64,000 nt of DNA from Pseudazoarcus sp963975885 (lineage in GTDB: Bacteria > Pseudomonadota > Gammaproteobacteria > Burkholderiales > Rhodocyclaceae), in assembly GCA_963975885.1 (NCBI GenBank), contig CAXBIS010000004.1, positions 124,001 through 188,000 on the forward strand. Direction: 5' to 3'. Of this stretch, positions 54,081 to 63,011 are shown in pieces. The stretch's first letter is position 1, and each line of letters begins with the position of its first letter. A program made the translations under genes and the position numbers. The notes beneath the pieces were generated by a model, which saw nothing but the letters and a program-made list of their open reading frames with translations, was not told the DNA's origin and ran no database searches.

Positions 54081-55769
54081 TCAGGCCGCCTTGGCTTGCA
54101 CGGCGTGGCCCTGGATGCGGTTGGCGCCGCTGAGCAGGGCCTTGATCGAGGCGGTAACGATGTTGGGGTCGATGCCCACGCCGTAGCGTTCGCCGGCAAC
54201 GCCCGGCGCCGTCACCTCGATGAAGGCGCAGGCCTGAGCGTGGCTGCCTTCGCCCACCGATGGCATCGAACGCTCCTCGTAGCTGCGCACGTCCACCGTG
54301 ATGCCGAGCGTCTTGAGTGCATGCACGGCCGCATCGATCGGGCCGTTGCCCTCGCCGGAGATGACATGGGTGGCGCCGTCGTGCTCCACCGTGATGCGCA
54401 CGCCCTGGGCCTTGCCGCTTTCATAGAGGTGATGTTCCACGTAGCGAACCGGATCAGCCGTGTCGATGTAGGTCTGGTTGAACAAATTCCAGATGGCCTC
54501 TGCGTTCATCTCGCGCCCTTCGGCGTCGGTCACGCGCTGTACCTCGCCGGAGAATTCCACCTGCAGGCGGCGCGGCATGACCATGCCGTACTCCGCTTCG
54601 AGCAGGTAGGCGATGCCGCCCTTGCCGGACTGGCTGTTGACGCGGATCACCGAGTCGTAGCTGCGGCCCACGTCCGCCGGGTCCATCGGCATGTAGGGCA
54701 CGTTCCACTTGGCGTCCGGTTGCTGCTTGGCAAAGCCCTTCTTGATCGCATCCTGGTGCGAGCCGGAGAAGGCCGTGTACACGAGGTCGCCGACCCACGG
54801 GTGGCGCGGATGCACGGGCAACTGCGTGCAGTGCTCGGCGGTGCGCGCGATGGTGTTGATGTCCGAAAAGTCGAGCTCCGGCCAGATGCCCTGGGTGTAC
54901 AGGTTCATCGCGAGCGTGACGAGGTCGACGTTGCCGGTGCGCTCGCCGTTGCCGAAGAGGCAACCCTCGATACGGTCGGCGCCGGCCATGATGCCCAACT
55001 CGGCAGCGGCCACGGCCGTGCCGCGGTCGTTGTGCGGGTGCAGGCTGAGGATGACGCTGTCGCGGCGTGCGAGGTTGCGGTGCATCCACTCGACCTTGTC
55101 GGCGTAGATGTTGGGTGTGCACACCTCGACGGACGCGGGCAGGTTGAGGATCACCTTGTCCTCGGGCGTGGCGCCCCAGGCTTCGGTGACCGCGTCGCAG
55201 ACCTCGAGCACGAAGTCCAGATCGCTGTCGCTGAAGGTCTCGGGGCTGTACTGCAAGACCCACTCGGTTTCCGGGTGTTCGGCCGTGAGTTCCTTGATGA
55301 GGCGGACCGCATTGACGGCCATCGCCTTGACTTCTTCGCGCGTGAAGCCGAAGACGACCTCGCGGAACTGGTCCGAGGTGGCGTTGTAGACGTGCACGAT
55401 CGCCCGGCGCGCGCCGGCGAGCGACTCGATGGTGCGACGGATCAAGGGCTCGCGCGCCTGCGTGAGGCCCTCGATGGTCACGTCGGCCGGGATGTGGCCT
55501 TCGTCGATGAGCTTGCGCACGAAGTCGAACTCGGTCTGAGATGCCGACGGAAACGCGACTTCGATCTCCTTGAGACCGATCTCGCACAGCATCTTGAACA
55601 TGCGGAGCTTCTTGTCGGCGTTCATCGGCTCGAACAGCGCCTGGTTGCCGTCGCGCAGGTCGGTACTCATCCAGATCGGCGGATGAGTGATGGTCTGGTT
55701 CGGCCACGTCCGGTCGGGAAGATGGACGGGCGGGAACGCGCTGTACTTGGTCGACGGATTCTTCAACAT
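54081..55769 (-). CDS. leuA: 2-isopropylmalate synthase
   Basis: A 562-residue LeuA of the longer class. The catalytic HMGL-like domain has STDLRDGNQALFEPM at the N terminus and SLHPHNDRGTAVAAAELG with the metal-binding His pair. The C-terminal regulatory domain, where leucine feedback acts, covers about the last 120 residues. It condenses acetyl-CoA with 2-oxoisovalerate, the first leucine step. No leucine-rich leader was seen in the upstream 300 bp. An Lrp-type regulator gene diverges from it. Confidence 0.95.
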   Translation of the reverse strand: MLKNPSTKYSAFPPVHLPDRTWPNQTITHPPIWMSTDLRDGNQALFEPMNADKKLRMFKMLCEIGLKEIEVAFPSASQTEFDFVRKLIDEGHIPADVTIEGLTQAREPLIRRTIESLAGARRAIVHVYNATSDQFREVVFGFTREEVKAMAVNAVRLIKELTAEHPETEWVLQYSPETFSDSDLDFVLEVCDAVTEAWGATPEDKVILNLPASVEVCTPNIYADKVEWMHRNLARRDSVILSLHPHNDRGTAVAAAELGIMAGADRIEGCLFGNGERTGNVDLVTLAMNLYTQGIWPELDFSDINTIARTAEHCTQLPVHPRHPWVGDLVYTAFSGSHQDAIKKGFAKQQPDAKWNVPYMPMDPADVGRSYDSVIRVNSQSGKGGIAYLLEAEYGMVMPRRLQVEFSGEVQRVTDAEGREMNAEAIWNLFNQTYIDTADPVRYVEHHLYESGKAQGVRITVEHDGATHVISGEGNGPIDAAVHALKTLGITVDVRSYEERSMPSVGEGSHAQACAFIEVTAPGVAGERYGVGIDPNIVTASIKALLSGANRIQGHAVQAKAA

Positions 55770-55971
55770 GGTCTGTTCTCGCTTTTCCGGGTTTCGGGTC
55801 GTAGCGGTGTGCCGGGCAGAAGTCGTCGCGGGTAGCGAGTTGCTCTGCCTCGTTGCGCTGGGGTTTGTGACCGCTTCGCGCATCGCGCCGCTCGGGGTTG
55901 CCGGGCAGTGCGGGGCATGCCGTTACATCGATGGGTGAAGTCTACGCCGTGCAGTGCAGCATGAGTTTGCG

Positions 55972-55998
55972 AATACACCCCGGTTTCCGTGGTGTATT
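55972..55998. promoter_or_regulatory. Inverted repeat AATACACC-N11-GGTGTATT
   Basis: Perfect 8 bp arms about 75 bp before the lrp-type gene, in the 300 bp divergent region with leuA. Candidate operator for the adjacent Lrp-type protein. Confidence 0.55.
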
Positions 55999-56000
55999 GG

Positions 56001-56020
56001 CATAATATTGCGCGATTATG
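56001..56020. promoter_or_regulatory. Inverted repeat CATAAT-N8-ATTATG
   Basis: A second, AT-rich dyad directly next to the first. It may be another half of the same regulator array or overlap the promoter -10 region. The rest of the 55770-56069 gap shows no coding potential I would support. Confidence 0.45.
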
Positions 56021-56069
56021 GATGGAAGAGGTGTAAGCTGTTTCTTATTCCGATATCGGACGCAAAACC

Positions 56070-56537
56070 ATGATCCAGCTCGACCGCTACGACCGCGCCA
56101 TCCTCGAAGTCCTGCAGCGGGAAGGGCGCATCAGCAATCAGGATCTGGCCGAGCGCATCGGCCTGTCGCCCTCACCGTGCCTGCGCCGTGTGCGCGCGCT
56201 GGAGGAATCCGGCCTCATCACCGGCTATCGCGCCGTGCTCGACCCCAAGGCGCTGGGCCTGACGCTGATGGCGCTCATCCACATCAGCATGGACAAGCAC
56301 ACGCCCGAGCGCTTCGCCAACTTCGAGGCGCGCATCGACGAGATCCCCAACATCGTCGAATGCCTGCTCATCACCGGCCAGCAGGCCGACTACCAGCTCA
56401 AGGCCGTGGTCGAGGACATGGACGCCTACCAGGCCCTGCTGCTCAACCGCATCACCCGCATCGAGGGCGTGAGCGGCGTGCATTCGAGCTTCGTGATGAG
56501 GCGAGTAGTGGATCGGGGGGTGTTGCCGGTGGAGTGA
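56070..56537 (+). CDS. Lrp/AsnC-family regulator
   Basis: A 155-residue Lrp-type protein. The helix-turn-helix (ILEVLQREGRISNQDLAERIGLSPSPCLRRVRALEESGLI) is followed by the ligand-binding RAM domain with its GxxDY-like GQQADYQL motif. It senses an amino acid, and its position beside leuA makes leucine or a related one plausible. It probably also controls its own promoter. Confidence 0.92.
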   Translation: MIQLDRYDRAILEVLQREGRISNQDLAERIGLSPSPCLRRVRALEESGLITGYRAVLDPKALGLTLMALIHISMDKHTPERFANFEARIDEIPNIVECLLITGQQADYQLKAVVEDMDAYQALLLNRITRIEGVSGVHSSFVMRRVVDRGVLPVE

Positions 56538-56556
56538 GCGTGATATGTGCCGAACG

Positions 56557-57084
56557 CTAGGTCTTTCCCTGCTTCCTGCTCTCGCTGATCCAGTCCGACA
56601 CCGCGAACAACAGCCCCGACACCACGAAGGTGAGATGAATCACCACCTTCCACATCAGTTCTTCGCCGGTCATCGTGGTGCTGACGAGGAAGGCCTTGAG
56701 CAGTTCGACTGCGGAGATCGCGACGATGGCGCTGATGAGCTTCATCTTGAGGTCGGCAAAGCCGACCTTGCCCATCCAGGCCGGGCGGTCTTCATGGTTG
56801 CCTACCGCCAGCTTCGAGACGAAGTTTTCGTAGCCGCTGAACACGATGATCAGCAGCAGCACCGCGATCAGTGCGGTGTCGACGAGGGTGAGGATGGAGA
56901 TGATGGTGTCGTGTTCGATGATGCCGAGCACGCCACCGAGCAGGAAGGCGAGTTCCTTGACGAACTTGATCAGCAGCACGCCGATGCCCACGATCAGGCC
57001 GATGAAGAAGGGCGCGAGCAGCCAGCGGCTGGCGAAGATCGTGGATTCGAGCGTGCGCTCGAACTTGCCCGCGGGTTGTTCCAT
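56557..57084 (-). CDS. YqhA-family inner membrane protein
   Basis: A 175-residue UPF0114/YqhA-type protein. The family opening FERTLESTIFASRWLLAPFFIGL and three to four membrane helices are visible, with TALIAVLLLIIVFSGYENFVS in the middle. Function is unknown. It lies between convergent and divergent neighbours and looks monocistronic. Confidence 0.9.
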   Translation of the reverse strand: MEQPAGKFERTLESTIFASRWLLAPFFIGLIVGIGVLLIKFVKELAFLLGGVLGIIEHDTIISILTLVDTALIAVLLLIIVFSGYENFVSKLAVGNHEDRPAWMGKVGFADLKMKLISAIVAISAVELLKAFLVSTTMTGEELMWKVVIHLTFVVSGLLFAVSDWISESRKQGKT

Positions 57085-57190
57085 GACGATCGATCCTCGT
57101 GTGTTGTTGCCGCGATGGTGCGACACAATGTCGCTGCGTGTCACGCGGTGAGCGCATGGGCGCGGCGGGCGGCGGCATCGACGCGTGTGG

Positions 57191-57553
57191 TCAGTCCTTG
57201 TTCAGCATCTTGTCGAGCTCGGCGAAGGGCGTGTGCGTGGCGGGGCGTACGCGGTTGGCGAGGCTGGTGTTTCCCTGTTGCACCTCGACCTCGCGCTGGT
57301 GTTCGTTGTCGTGGCAGTAGATGCACAGCAGTTCCCAGTTGCTGCCGTCCGGCGGATTGTGGTCGTGATTGTGGTCGCGGTGGTGCACGGTGAGCTGGGA
57401 GAGATTGGCGCGGGTGAATTCACGCCCGCAGCGCGCGCAGATCCACGGGAAGAGTTTCAGCGCGCGTTCGCGATAGCCGCGACTGCGCAGATCGGCATTG
57501 CGGCGGGCCTCGGCGACAAGATGGTCGAGGCGGTCGGAGTCGGTCGATGGCAT
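57191..57553 (-). CDS. YajD-family HNH nuclease
   Basis: A 120-residue HNH protein. Zinc Cys pairs (CARCGREF and CIYCHDNEH) flank the HNH core TVHHRDHNHDHNPPDGSNWELL. The family is small, widespread and poorly described; nuclease activity is predicted from the motif. Confidence 0.9.
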   Translation of the reverse strand: MPSTDSDRLDHLVAEARRNADLRSRGYRERALKLFPWICARCGREFTRANLSQLTVHHRDHNHDHNPPDGSNWELLCIYCHDNEHQREVEVQQGNTSLANRVRPATHTPFAELDKMLNKD

Positions 57554-57929
57554 GGTGGCGTCTCCGTGAGGGCGCTGCTTCCAGCTTAGTCGGAGACTCC
57601 TTGTCGGGCATCGCCTTGAGTTCTTCGTCCCGCCGGGAAGAGGACGACCCGGAGCCCCGTGGGTGCAGGCCATCGGAGCAGTCTAGCGGAAGCGCACGGA
57701 TTGTTCGATGCAATGTGGACGCGGTGTTGCGGCGCGCATACGAACTTCGGAGCCGGACCCGAATGACATCGAATCAGGGTTTACACCTATCGTTGAAACG
57801 GTCTACACATAGAGTGTCGGAGTTGCAGTCTTGCTGCCGCCGACACACGACTGCAGGGCGACCGTCCTGCGGCGAGGGGCAAGTGCCGGAATACAACCGG
57901 CAGGCCCGAATCGCAACAAGGAGACGACT
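57554..57929. other. Intergenic region before the CBS-domain gene
   Basis: A 376 bp divergent region with lower GC toward its right end. TTGAAA near 57793 and TAGAGT near 57811 are a weak promoter possibility for the CBS gene. Short dyads occur but nothing is convincing, and no coding frame is supported. Confidence 0.4.
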
Positions 57930-58625
57930 ATGCTTGCGTCAGAGGTCATGACCCGTGAAGTGATCACGATCGAACCGCAAACGGATGTCCGCGAAATCGT
58001 GGACCTGATGATCCGCAACCGCATCAGCGGCTTGCCGGTGGTCGATGGGCAGGGCCGGGTGATCGGGATCGTCAGCGAAGGCGACCTGATGCGCCGGGTC
58101 GAGAACCAGACCGAGCGGCGCGATTCCTGGTGGCTGACGGCGCTGTTCAACGCCCGTGACGACAGCGGCAGCTATATCAAGTCTCACGCGCGCCGGGCGG
58201 AGGATCTGATGACCCGCAATCCGGTGTGCGTCGCCGAGGACATGCCGCTGTTCCGCATTGCGCAGTTGCTGGAGAAGCACCACGTCAAGCGCGTTCCGGT
58301 CGTTCGGGACGACAGGCTGGTCGGCATCATCAGCCGTTCCAACCTCCTGCAGGGCTTCTCGGCGACGCATACGCAAGCGCAGCGCGCGGGCAACGCGGAT
58401 GACGCGCAGATCCGCCGCAGGATCGTCGATGCGCTGGAGGCGCGTTTCGAGATCTCGGGCAACATGTCCAACGTCGTCGTGCGTGACGGCGAGGTGGACC
58501 TGTGGGGCCTTGCCGAGTCCGAGAGTCAACGCAAGGCGGCGGCCATTCTGGCCGAGGAGACCGATGGCGTGAAGCTGGTGCGTAATCACCTGAAGGTCAT
58601 GACGGCCATGCCGAACCCGGCCTGA
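57930..58625 (+). CDS. Tandem CBS domain protein with C-terminal BON domain
   Basis: A 231-residue soluble protein. CBS domains occupy about residues 1-60 (VMTREVITIEPQTDVREIVDLMIRNRISGLPVVD) and 95-150 (LMTRNPVCVAEDMPLFRIAQLLEKHHVKRVPVV). A BON domain follows at about 160-225 (IRRRIVDALEARF, VVVRDGEVDLWGLAES). CBS pairs usually bind adenine nucleotides. Such proteins are linked to stress responses; partner unknown. An AAGGAG site precedes the ATG. Confidence 0.9.
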   Translation: MLASEVMTREVITIEPQTDVREIVDLMIRNRISGLPVVDGQGRVIGIVSEGDLMRRVENQTERRDSWWLTALFNARDDSGSYIKSHARRAEDLMTRNPVCVAEDMPLFRIAQLLEKHHVKRVPVVRDDRLVGIISRSNLLQGFSATHTQAQRAGNADDAQIRRRIVDALEARFEISGNMSNVVVRDGEVDLWGLAESESQRKAAAILAEETDGVKLVRNHLKVMTAMPNPA

Positions 58626-58675
58626 ACGTCCCGCTTGACGGCTGGTGCAGATTCGAGCGCCAGTCGCATCCGCAG

Positions 58676-58703
58676 GCCGCGCCCGTCGGGTCGCGGCTTT
58701 CTT
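58676..58703 (+). terminator. Terminator after the CBS-BON gene
   Basis: GCCGCG and CGCGGC pair around a 10-base loop, followed by TTTCTT. Confidence 0.6.
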
Positions 58704-58724
58704 GCGTCTGCCTCGTCTACACGG

Positions 58725-58916
58725 CTAGGGCTCGTCGCGTCCGCTGCCATTGCAGGACGGACACACATCGCCGGTGTCGGTGAGCACACCTTCGCCGTCG
58801 CACGTGGGGCAGTCGGGTGCGGGCGGACGGGCGCCGGTACGGCCGACGTGAAGGCCGAAGCGCCGTTCGAACCGGTTGAAGAACCAGTTCAGGAGTTTCA
58901 CGAGGACGTCTAGCAC
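58725..58916 (-). CDS. Small zinc-ribbon protein
   Basis: About 63 residues. The first ~20 are hydrophobic and helical (VLVKLLNWFFNRFERRFG). The C terminus has a DnaJ-like zinc-ribbon pair, CPTCDGEGVL and CPSCNGSGRDEP. The start is uncertain: the GTG at 58916 directly abuts AAAGGA, and a second GTG 12 bases later is possible. It follows mutL on the same strand side but reads away from the CBS gene. Function unknown. Confidence 0.6.
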   Translation of the reverse strand: MLDVLVKLLNWFFNRFERRFGLHVGRTGARPPAPDCPTCDGEGVLTDTGDVCPSCNGSGRDEP

Positions 58917-58962
58917 TCCTTTCAGAGTCCTCGGATGGGCGCGTGTTCCCGCGCGTCCTGTG

Positions 58963-60756
58963 TTACTGCCCGCGCATGAAAAGGCGGTCCAGTTCGGCAA
59001 TCGAGAATTGCGTCCAGGTCGGGCGACCGTGGTTGCACTGGTCGGCGCGCTCGGTGGCTTCCATGTCGCGCAGCAGCGCGTTCATTTCGGGGATGGTGAG
59101 CTGGCGGTTGGCGCGCACCGCACCGTGGCAGGCCATGGTCGAGAGCAGTTCATTGCGACGCGCGGTGACCACTTCGGTGGCGGGGAACTCGCGCAGTTCG
59201 GCGAGCAGGCTGCGGATCAGCTCGCCGGCGCTGGCCTGGGCGAGCAGGGCCGGGACACTGCGGATGGCCAGTTCCTCGGGGCCTGCGGGCGCGACCTCGA
59301 AGCCCAGCGAGGCGAGCGTGTCCGCGTGTTCCTCGGCCGCGGCCATGTCGCGCGCGCCGAGCGAGATCACGGCCGGCATCAGCAGGCGCTGCACGGCGGG
59401 GGTGCCGTCGAGCACGGTCTTGAGCTTTTCATAGAGGATGCGCTCGTGTGCCGCGTGCATGTCGACGACGATCAGCCCGCGCGCGTTCTGGGCGAGTACG
59501 TAGATGCCGTGAAGTTGCGCGATCGCGTAGCCCAGCGGGGCGTCCTCGACGTTCACGGCTGATGCCGGTCCGGCGTCCATCGCAGACGCCGGCGTCGAAG
59601 TCGGCTCGGACGCACCGGCGGTCGCTGTCGGGGCTTCGGGCCGCGCGGTCGAGACGAAATCGAGATAGCTGCGCGTGGCCGAATCCATCGCCAGCCGCCC
59701 CTGTACCGGTGGCGCCCAGCGCGGTGGCGGAGCTTGCGGGGCGTTTGGTGCGGGGTCGCGTTCGGCGGCGAGCGCCGCGCCCGATTCGGCGAGCGCGCGG
59801 CTGATCGCGTGAAACACGAACTGATGCACGGCGCGTGCTTCGCGAAAGCGCACTTCGATCTTGGCCGGGTGAACGTTGACGTCGACGCCGGACGGGTCGA
59901 GTTCGAGAAACAGCACGTAGGCCGGGTGACGCTGGCCGTGCAGTACGTCGGCGTAGGCCTGGCGGGCGGCATGGGCGAGCAGCTTGTCGCGCACGAAACG
60001 GCCGTTGACGAAGAAGTACTGGGCGTCGCGGTTGGCGCGCGAGTAGGCTGGTACGCAGGCGAAACCGCTCAGGCGCAGCACGCCGGCGTCGGCCTCGACC
60101 GGACGGGCGTGTTCGAGGAAGTCGTCGCCCATCAGTGCGCCGATGCGCCGTGCCGGGTCGGTCGGCGGCAGGCGATGCGACACGCGGGCGTTGTGTGCGA
60201 ACTGGAAGGCGACATCCGGTCGGGCCAGCGCCGCGCGGCGGAACATCTCGTCGCAATGGGCCAGTTCGGTGGGTTCGGTCTTGAGAAATTTGCGCCGTGC
60301 CGGCGTGTTGAAGTACAGGTCCGCGACCTCGACCACAGTGCCGGCGTCGAGCGCGGCGGGAGCGACGCTGCGATCGGCCCCGTCGATGCGCCAGGCATGC
60401 GCGCTGCCGGTGGCCCGGCTGGTGATGGTGGTGCGCGCCACCGCGGAGATCGCCGCCAGTGCCTCGCCGCGAAAGCCCATGGTGCCGACGCGTTCGAGGT
60501 CGTCGAGACTGGCGATCTTGCTGGTTGCGTGGCGATCCAGCGCCAGCGCCAGATCGGTCTTGTCCATGCCGCAGCCGTCGTCGCCGATGCGGATGCGGCG
60601 CACACCCCCCTGTTCGAGCTGGATCTCGATGGCGCGCGCGCCCGCGTCGAGCGCATTCTCGAGCAGTTCCTTGACGACCGAGGCGGGTCGCTCGACGACC
60701 TCGCCGGCGGCGATCTGGTTGATCAGGAGGTCCGGAAGCTGGCGGATGGTGGGCAT
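58963..60756 (-). CDS. mutL: DNA mismatch repair protein MutL
   Basis: A 597-residue MutL. The GHKL ATPase motifs are ELLENALDAGARAIEIQ, IGDDGCGM and MGFRGEALAAIS in the first 110 residues. The central transducer domain follows, then an Ala/Pro-rich linker (about 335-400) and the C-terminal dimerisation domain. The QxHAAHERxxYE-like segment VDMHAAHERILYEKLK is present, but an endonuclease metal motif of the DQHAX2EX4E type is not. It couples MutS recognition to MutH/UvrD-type repair steps. Confidence 0.95.
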   Translation of the reverse strand: MPTIRQLPDLLINQIAAGEVVERPASVVKELLENALDAGARAIEIQLEQGGVRRIRIGDDGCGMDKTDLALALDRHATSKIASLDDLERVGTMGFRGEALAAISAVARTTITSRATGSAHAWRIDGADRSVAPAALDAGTVVEVADLYFNTPARRKFLKTEPTELAHCDEMFRRAALARPDVAFQFAHNARVSHRLPPTDPARRIGALMGDDFLEHARPVEADAGVLRLSGFACVPAYSRANRDAQYFFVNGRFVRDKLLAHAARQAYADVLHGQRHPAYVLFLELDPSGVDVNVHPAKIEVRFREARAVHQFVFHAISRALAESGAALAAERDPAPNAPQAPPPRWAPPVQGRLAMDSATRSYLDFVSTARPEAPTATAGASEPTSTPASAMDAGPASAVNVEDAPLGYAIAQLHGIYVLAQNARGLIVVDMHAAHERILYEKLKTVLDGTPAVQRLLMPAVISLGARDMAAAEEHADTLASLGFEVAPAGPEELAIRSVPALLAQASAGELIRSLLAELREFPATEVVTARRNELLSTMACHGAVRANRQLTIPEMNALLRDMEATERADQCNHGRPTWTQFSIAELDRLFMRGQ

Positions 60757-60869
60757 CGGGCGGCGGGTCTCGCAAAACGATCAATTATACGCGGCGTGCG
60801 TGTGCTGGCCGGTGGCGCAGCACCGTTCCGGTATCATGGACGCGCCTTTCCGCAAGTGCCGTGCTGCGC

Positions 60870-61598
60870 ATGAAACCGAATCCTCCGACGGTCCCTTCCC
60901 GACGCGCCGCGCTGGCCCTGCTGGCCGGCGTGCTGCTGCTCGGCGGCTGCACGGTGCGTGGGACCTCGCCGGGCTCGCAACAGAAGACGCGCCTGCACGA
61001 GCAACTCATCAAGACCGACTTCGACCACTACGCCGAGGCGACGCAGCGGCGTCTGTTCGTGAGCCTGCGCCGGCTCGCCCGCAAGCTGTATCTGCGCAAT
61101 CCGCGCGAGTGGCGCAAGAGCGCCGCTTCGCTCGACGAGGCGATGGCCGCGATCTTCAGCTTCGACCACGGCTGGCGCTTCGAGGAACTGGGCAATCGGC
61201 GCGACATCGCCGCGCTGATGCTGGCCTTCGAGCCCGATTTCGCGGGCGATCGCGTCAAGGCCTTCAGCGTGGGCCTTTCGAGCATGGTGCAGACCGCCTT
61301 CGGCAACCAGGTGGGCTTTTACATGCTCAATGAACTCGAGCCGCAGGCGTTCTACAATGCGGCGCGCAACGTCGAGATCGCGGCCTGGAAGCTGGCCACC
61401 GCGCGCGCGGACGACGGCACACCATTGCTGTTGTCCAACGAGATGGGCGAGATCATCAACCTCAGTTTCGAGCGCGAATTCGGGCGCATCATCGGCATTC
61501 TCGAGACTCTGACCGACGTGGTCGAGATCAAGACGGAGCGCACGGTCGTGCGCATCGTGCAGAACCTGGCAACCGCGGTGTTTTTGCCCATTCCATGA
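60870..61598 (+). CDS. Predicted lipoprotein of unknown function
   Basis: A 242-residue protein with a lipoprotein signal ending LLGGC (Cys27). The mature part is helical, with segments such as RRLARKLYLRNPREWRKS, NQVGFYMLNELEPQAFYNAARNVEIAAWKLATAR and LSNEMGEIINLSFEREFGRIIGILETL. I do not recognise the family. A GTG 9 bases upstream is an alternative start. The stop overlaps purN by ATGA. Confidence 0.8.
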   Translation: MKPNPPTVPSRRAALALLAGVLLLGGCTVRGTSPGSQQKTRLHEQLIKTDFDHYAEATQRRLFVSLRRLARKLYLRNPREWRKSAASLDEAMAAIFSFDHGWRFEELGNRRDIAALMLAFEPDFAGDRVKAFSVGLSSMVQTAFGNQVGFYMLNELEPQAFYNAARNVEIAAWKLATARADDGTPLLLSNEMGEIINLSFEREFGRIIGILETLTDVVEIKTERTVVRIVQNLATAVFLPIP

Positions 61599-62251
61599 AT
61601 TCTTGTTCCGCTCCGACTCCGACCGTGGTGCTGATTTCCGGGCGTGGCAGCAATCTCGACGCGATCGTGCGCGCGGCCATCCCCGGGCTCGACATCCGTG
61701 CCGTGATCTCGAACCGGCCCGATGCAGGCGGGCTCGCCCTGGCGCGCGACCACGGGCTGCACGCCGAGGTCGTGGATGCGAGCGGGTTCGCCACGCGAGA
61801 GGCCTTCGACACGGCGCTGGACCGGGCCGTGGACGCCTTCTCGCCGCGTCTGGTCGTGCTCGCAGGATTCATGCGCATTCTCGCCGCCGACTTCGTGCGC
61901 AAGCACGCCGGACGCATGCTCAACATCCACCCGTCGCTATTGCCCGCATTCACGGGGCTGGCGACGCATCGCCGCGCGATCGCAGCCGGGGTACGCCTGC
62001 ACGGCGCGACGGTGCATTTCGTCACGCCCGAACTCGACGCCGGGCCGATCGTCATACAGGCTGCGGTGCCGGTGGTGCCCGACGACGACGAGTCCACTCT
62101 CGCCGCGCGTGTGCTCGCGCAGGAGCACCGTATCTATCCGCAGGCCGTGCGCTGGTTCGTCGCCGGCCGACTGTCGCTGCAAGACGGTCGGGTCTGCCTG
62201 AGCGGCGTAACCGCCCCCGAGGGCGGATTCATCTGTCCGCAACCCGAATGA
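61595..62251 (+). CDS. purN: Phosphoribosylglycinamide formyltransferase
   Basis: A 218-residue PurN. The substrate loop is GRGSNLDAI, the catalytic Asn/His stretch is MLNIHPSLLPAFTG and the Asp is in HFVTPELDAGPIVIQ. It transfers a formyl group from 10-formyl-tetrahydrofolate in purine synthesis. It overlaps the lipoprotein gene upstream and is closely followed by the DUF3108 gene. Confidence 0.95.
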   Translation: MNSCSAPTPTVVLISGRGSNLDAIVRAAIPGLDIRAVISNRPDAGGLALARDHGLHAEVVDASGFATREAFDTALDRAVDAFSPRLVVLAGFMRILAADFVRKHAGRMLNIHPSLLPAFTGLATHRRAIAAGVRLHGATVHFVTPELDAGPIVIQAAVPVVPDDDESTLAARVLAQEHRIYPQAVRWFVAGRLSLQDGRVCLSGVTAPEGGFICPQPE

Positions 62252-62268
62252 CTTCAGGAGCTTTCATC

Positions 62269-63009
62269 GTGACGCGATTCCTTCGCCTCGCCCTTGCCGC
62301 CTTCGTCGTGAGCTTGCCGTGCGTGAGTCCTGCGCTGGCCGCGCCGTGGCCCGCCGACGGTCGCATCGTCTATGAAGTGCTGCGCGGCGAGGACGGCATG
62401 AAACTGGGCGAGGGCGTGCATCAGTGGCATCACGAAGATGGCCGCTACGAGATGAGCGTCGAACTCGAGACCACCGGGCTCGCCGCGGTGTTCGTCGATT
62501 TCCGCTATGTGCAGCGCAGCCGGGGCGAAGTCACGGCCGACGGGCTGCGCCCCGAGCTGTTCACGGTGGATCAGCGCGGGCGCGAACGCGAGAGCGCGAG
62601 CTTCGACTGGGAGGCCGGGTCGGTGCTGATCCAGCGCCGCAAGGGTCGAAAGGAGAGTTTCGGGATCGAGTCGGGTGACCTGGACGTGCTCAGTGTGTGG
62701 CATCTGGCCAGCCTGCGCGACGGCCGTCTGCCCGAGCGGCTGACCCTGGTGACCAATCGCAAGGCCGCCGAGACGGATCTGAGCGTGATCGGCGACGAAA
62801 CCGTGGAACTGCCGGTGGGGCGTATCGACACCGTGCATGTGCGCCTCAAGGCGCGCTCGGGCAAGCTCTCCATCGATCTGTGGCTGTCGAAGGCGCACGG
62901 GCTGGCTCCGCTTCGCGTGCTGATGCAGGACGACAAGGGCCAGGTCCTTGATCAGCGGGCGATCGAGGTGCGCGTCGACGGCGCGCCTGTACTCGCCGTG
63001 CGGGGTTGA
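62269..63009 (+). CDS. DUF3108 family exported protein
   Basis: A 246-residue protein with a signal peptide (FLRLALAAFVVSLPCVSPALAA) and the DUF3108 body (WPADGRIVYEVLRGEDGMKLGEGVHQW, LTLVTNRKAAETDLSVIGDE, LWLSKAHGLAPLRVLMQDDKGQVLDQ). The GTG at 62269 has CAGGAG 9 bases upstream and gives a clean signal peptide. An ATG at 62248 overlapping the purN stop would add seven residues. Periplasmic, function unknown. Confidence 0.85.
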   Translation: MTRFLRLALAAFVVSLPCVSPALAAPWPADGRIVYEVLRGEDGMKLGEGVHQWHHEDGRYEMSVELETTGLAAVFVDFRYVQRSRGEVTADGLRPELFTVDQRGRERESASFDWEAGSVLIQRRKGRKESFGIESGDLDVLSVWHLASLRDGRLPERLTLVTNRKAAETDLSVIGDETVELPVGRIDTVHVRLKARSGKLSIDLWLSKAHGLAPLRVLMQDDKGQVLDQRAIEVRVDGAPVLAVRG

Positions 63010-63011
63010 AC

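Noticed and set aside
57793..57816. TTGAAA...TAGAGT as the CBS gene promoter
   Set aside because: The spacer is only about 12 bp and the -10 match is poor, so it is mentioned only as a weak possibility.
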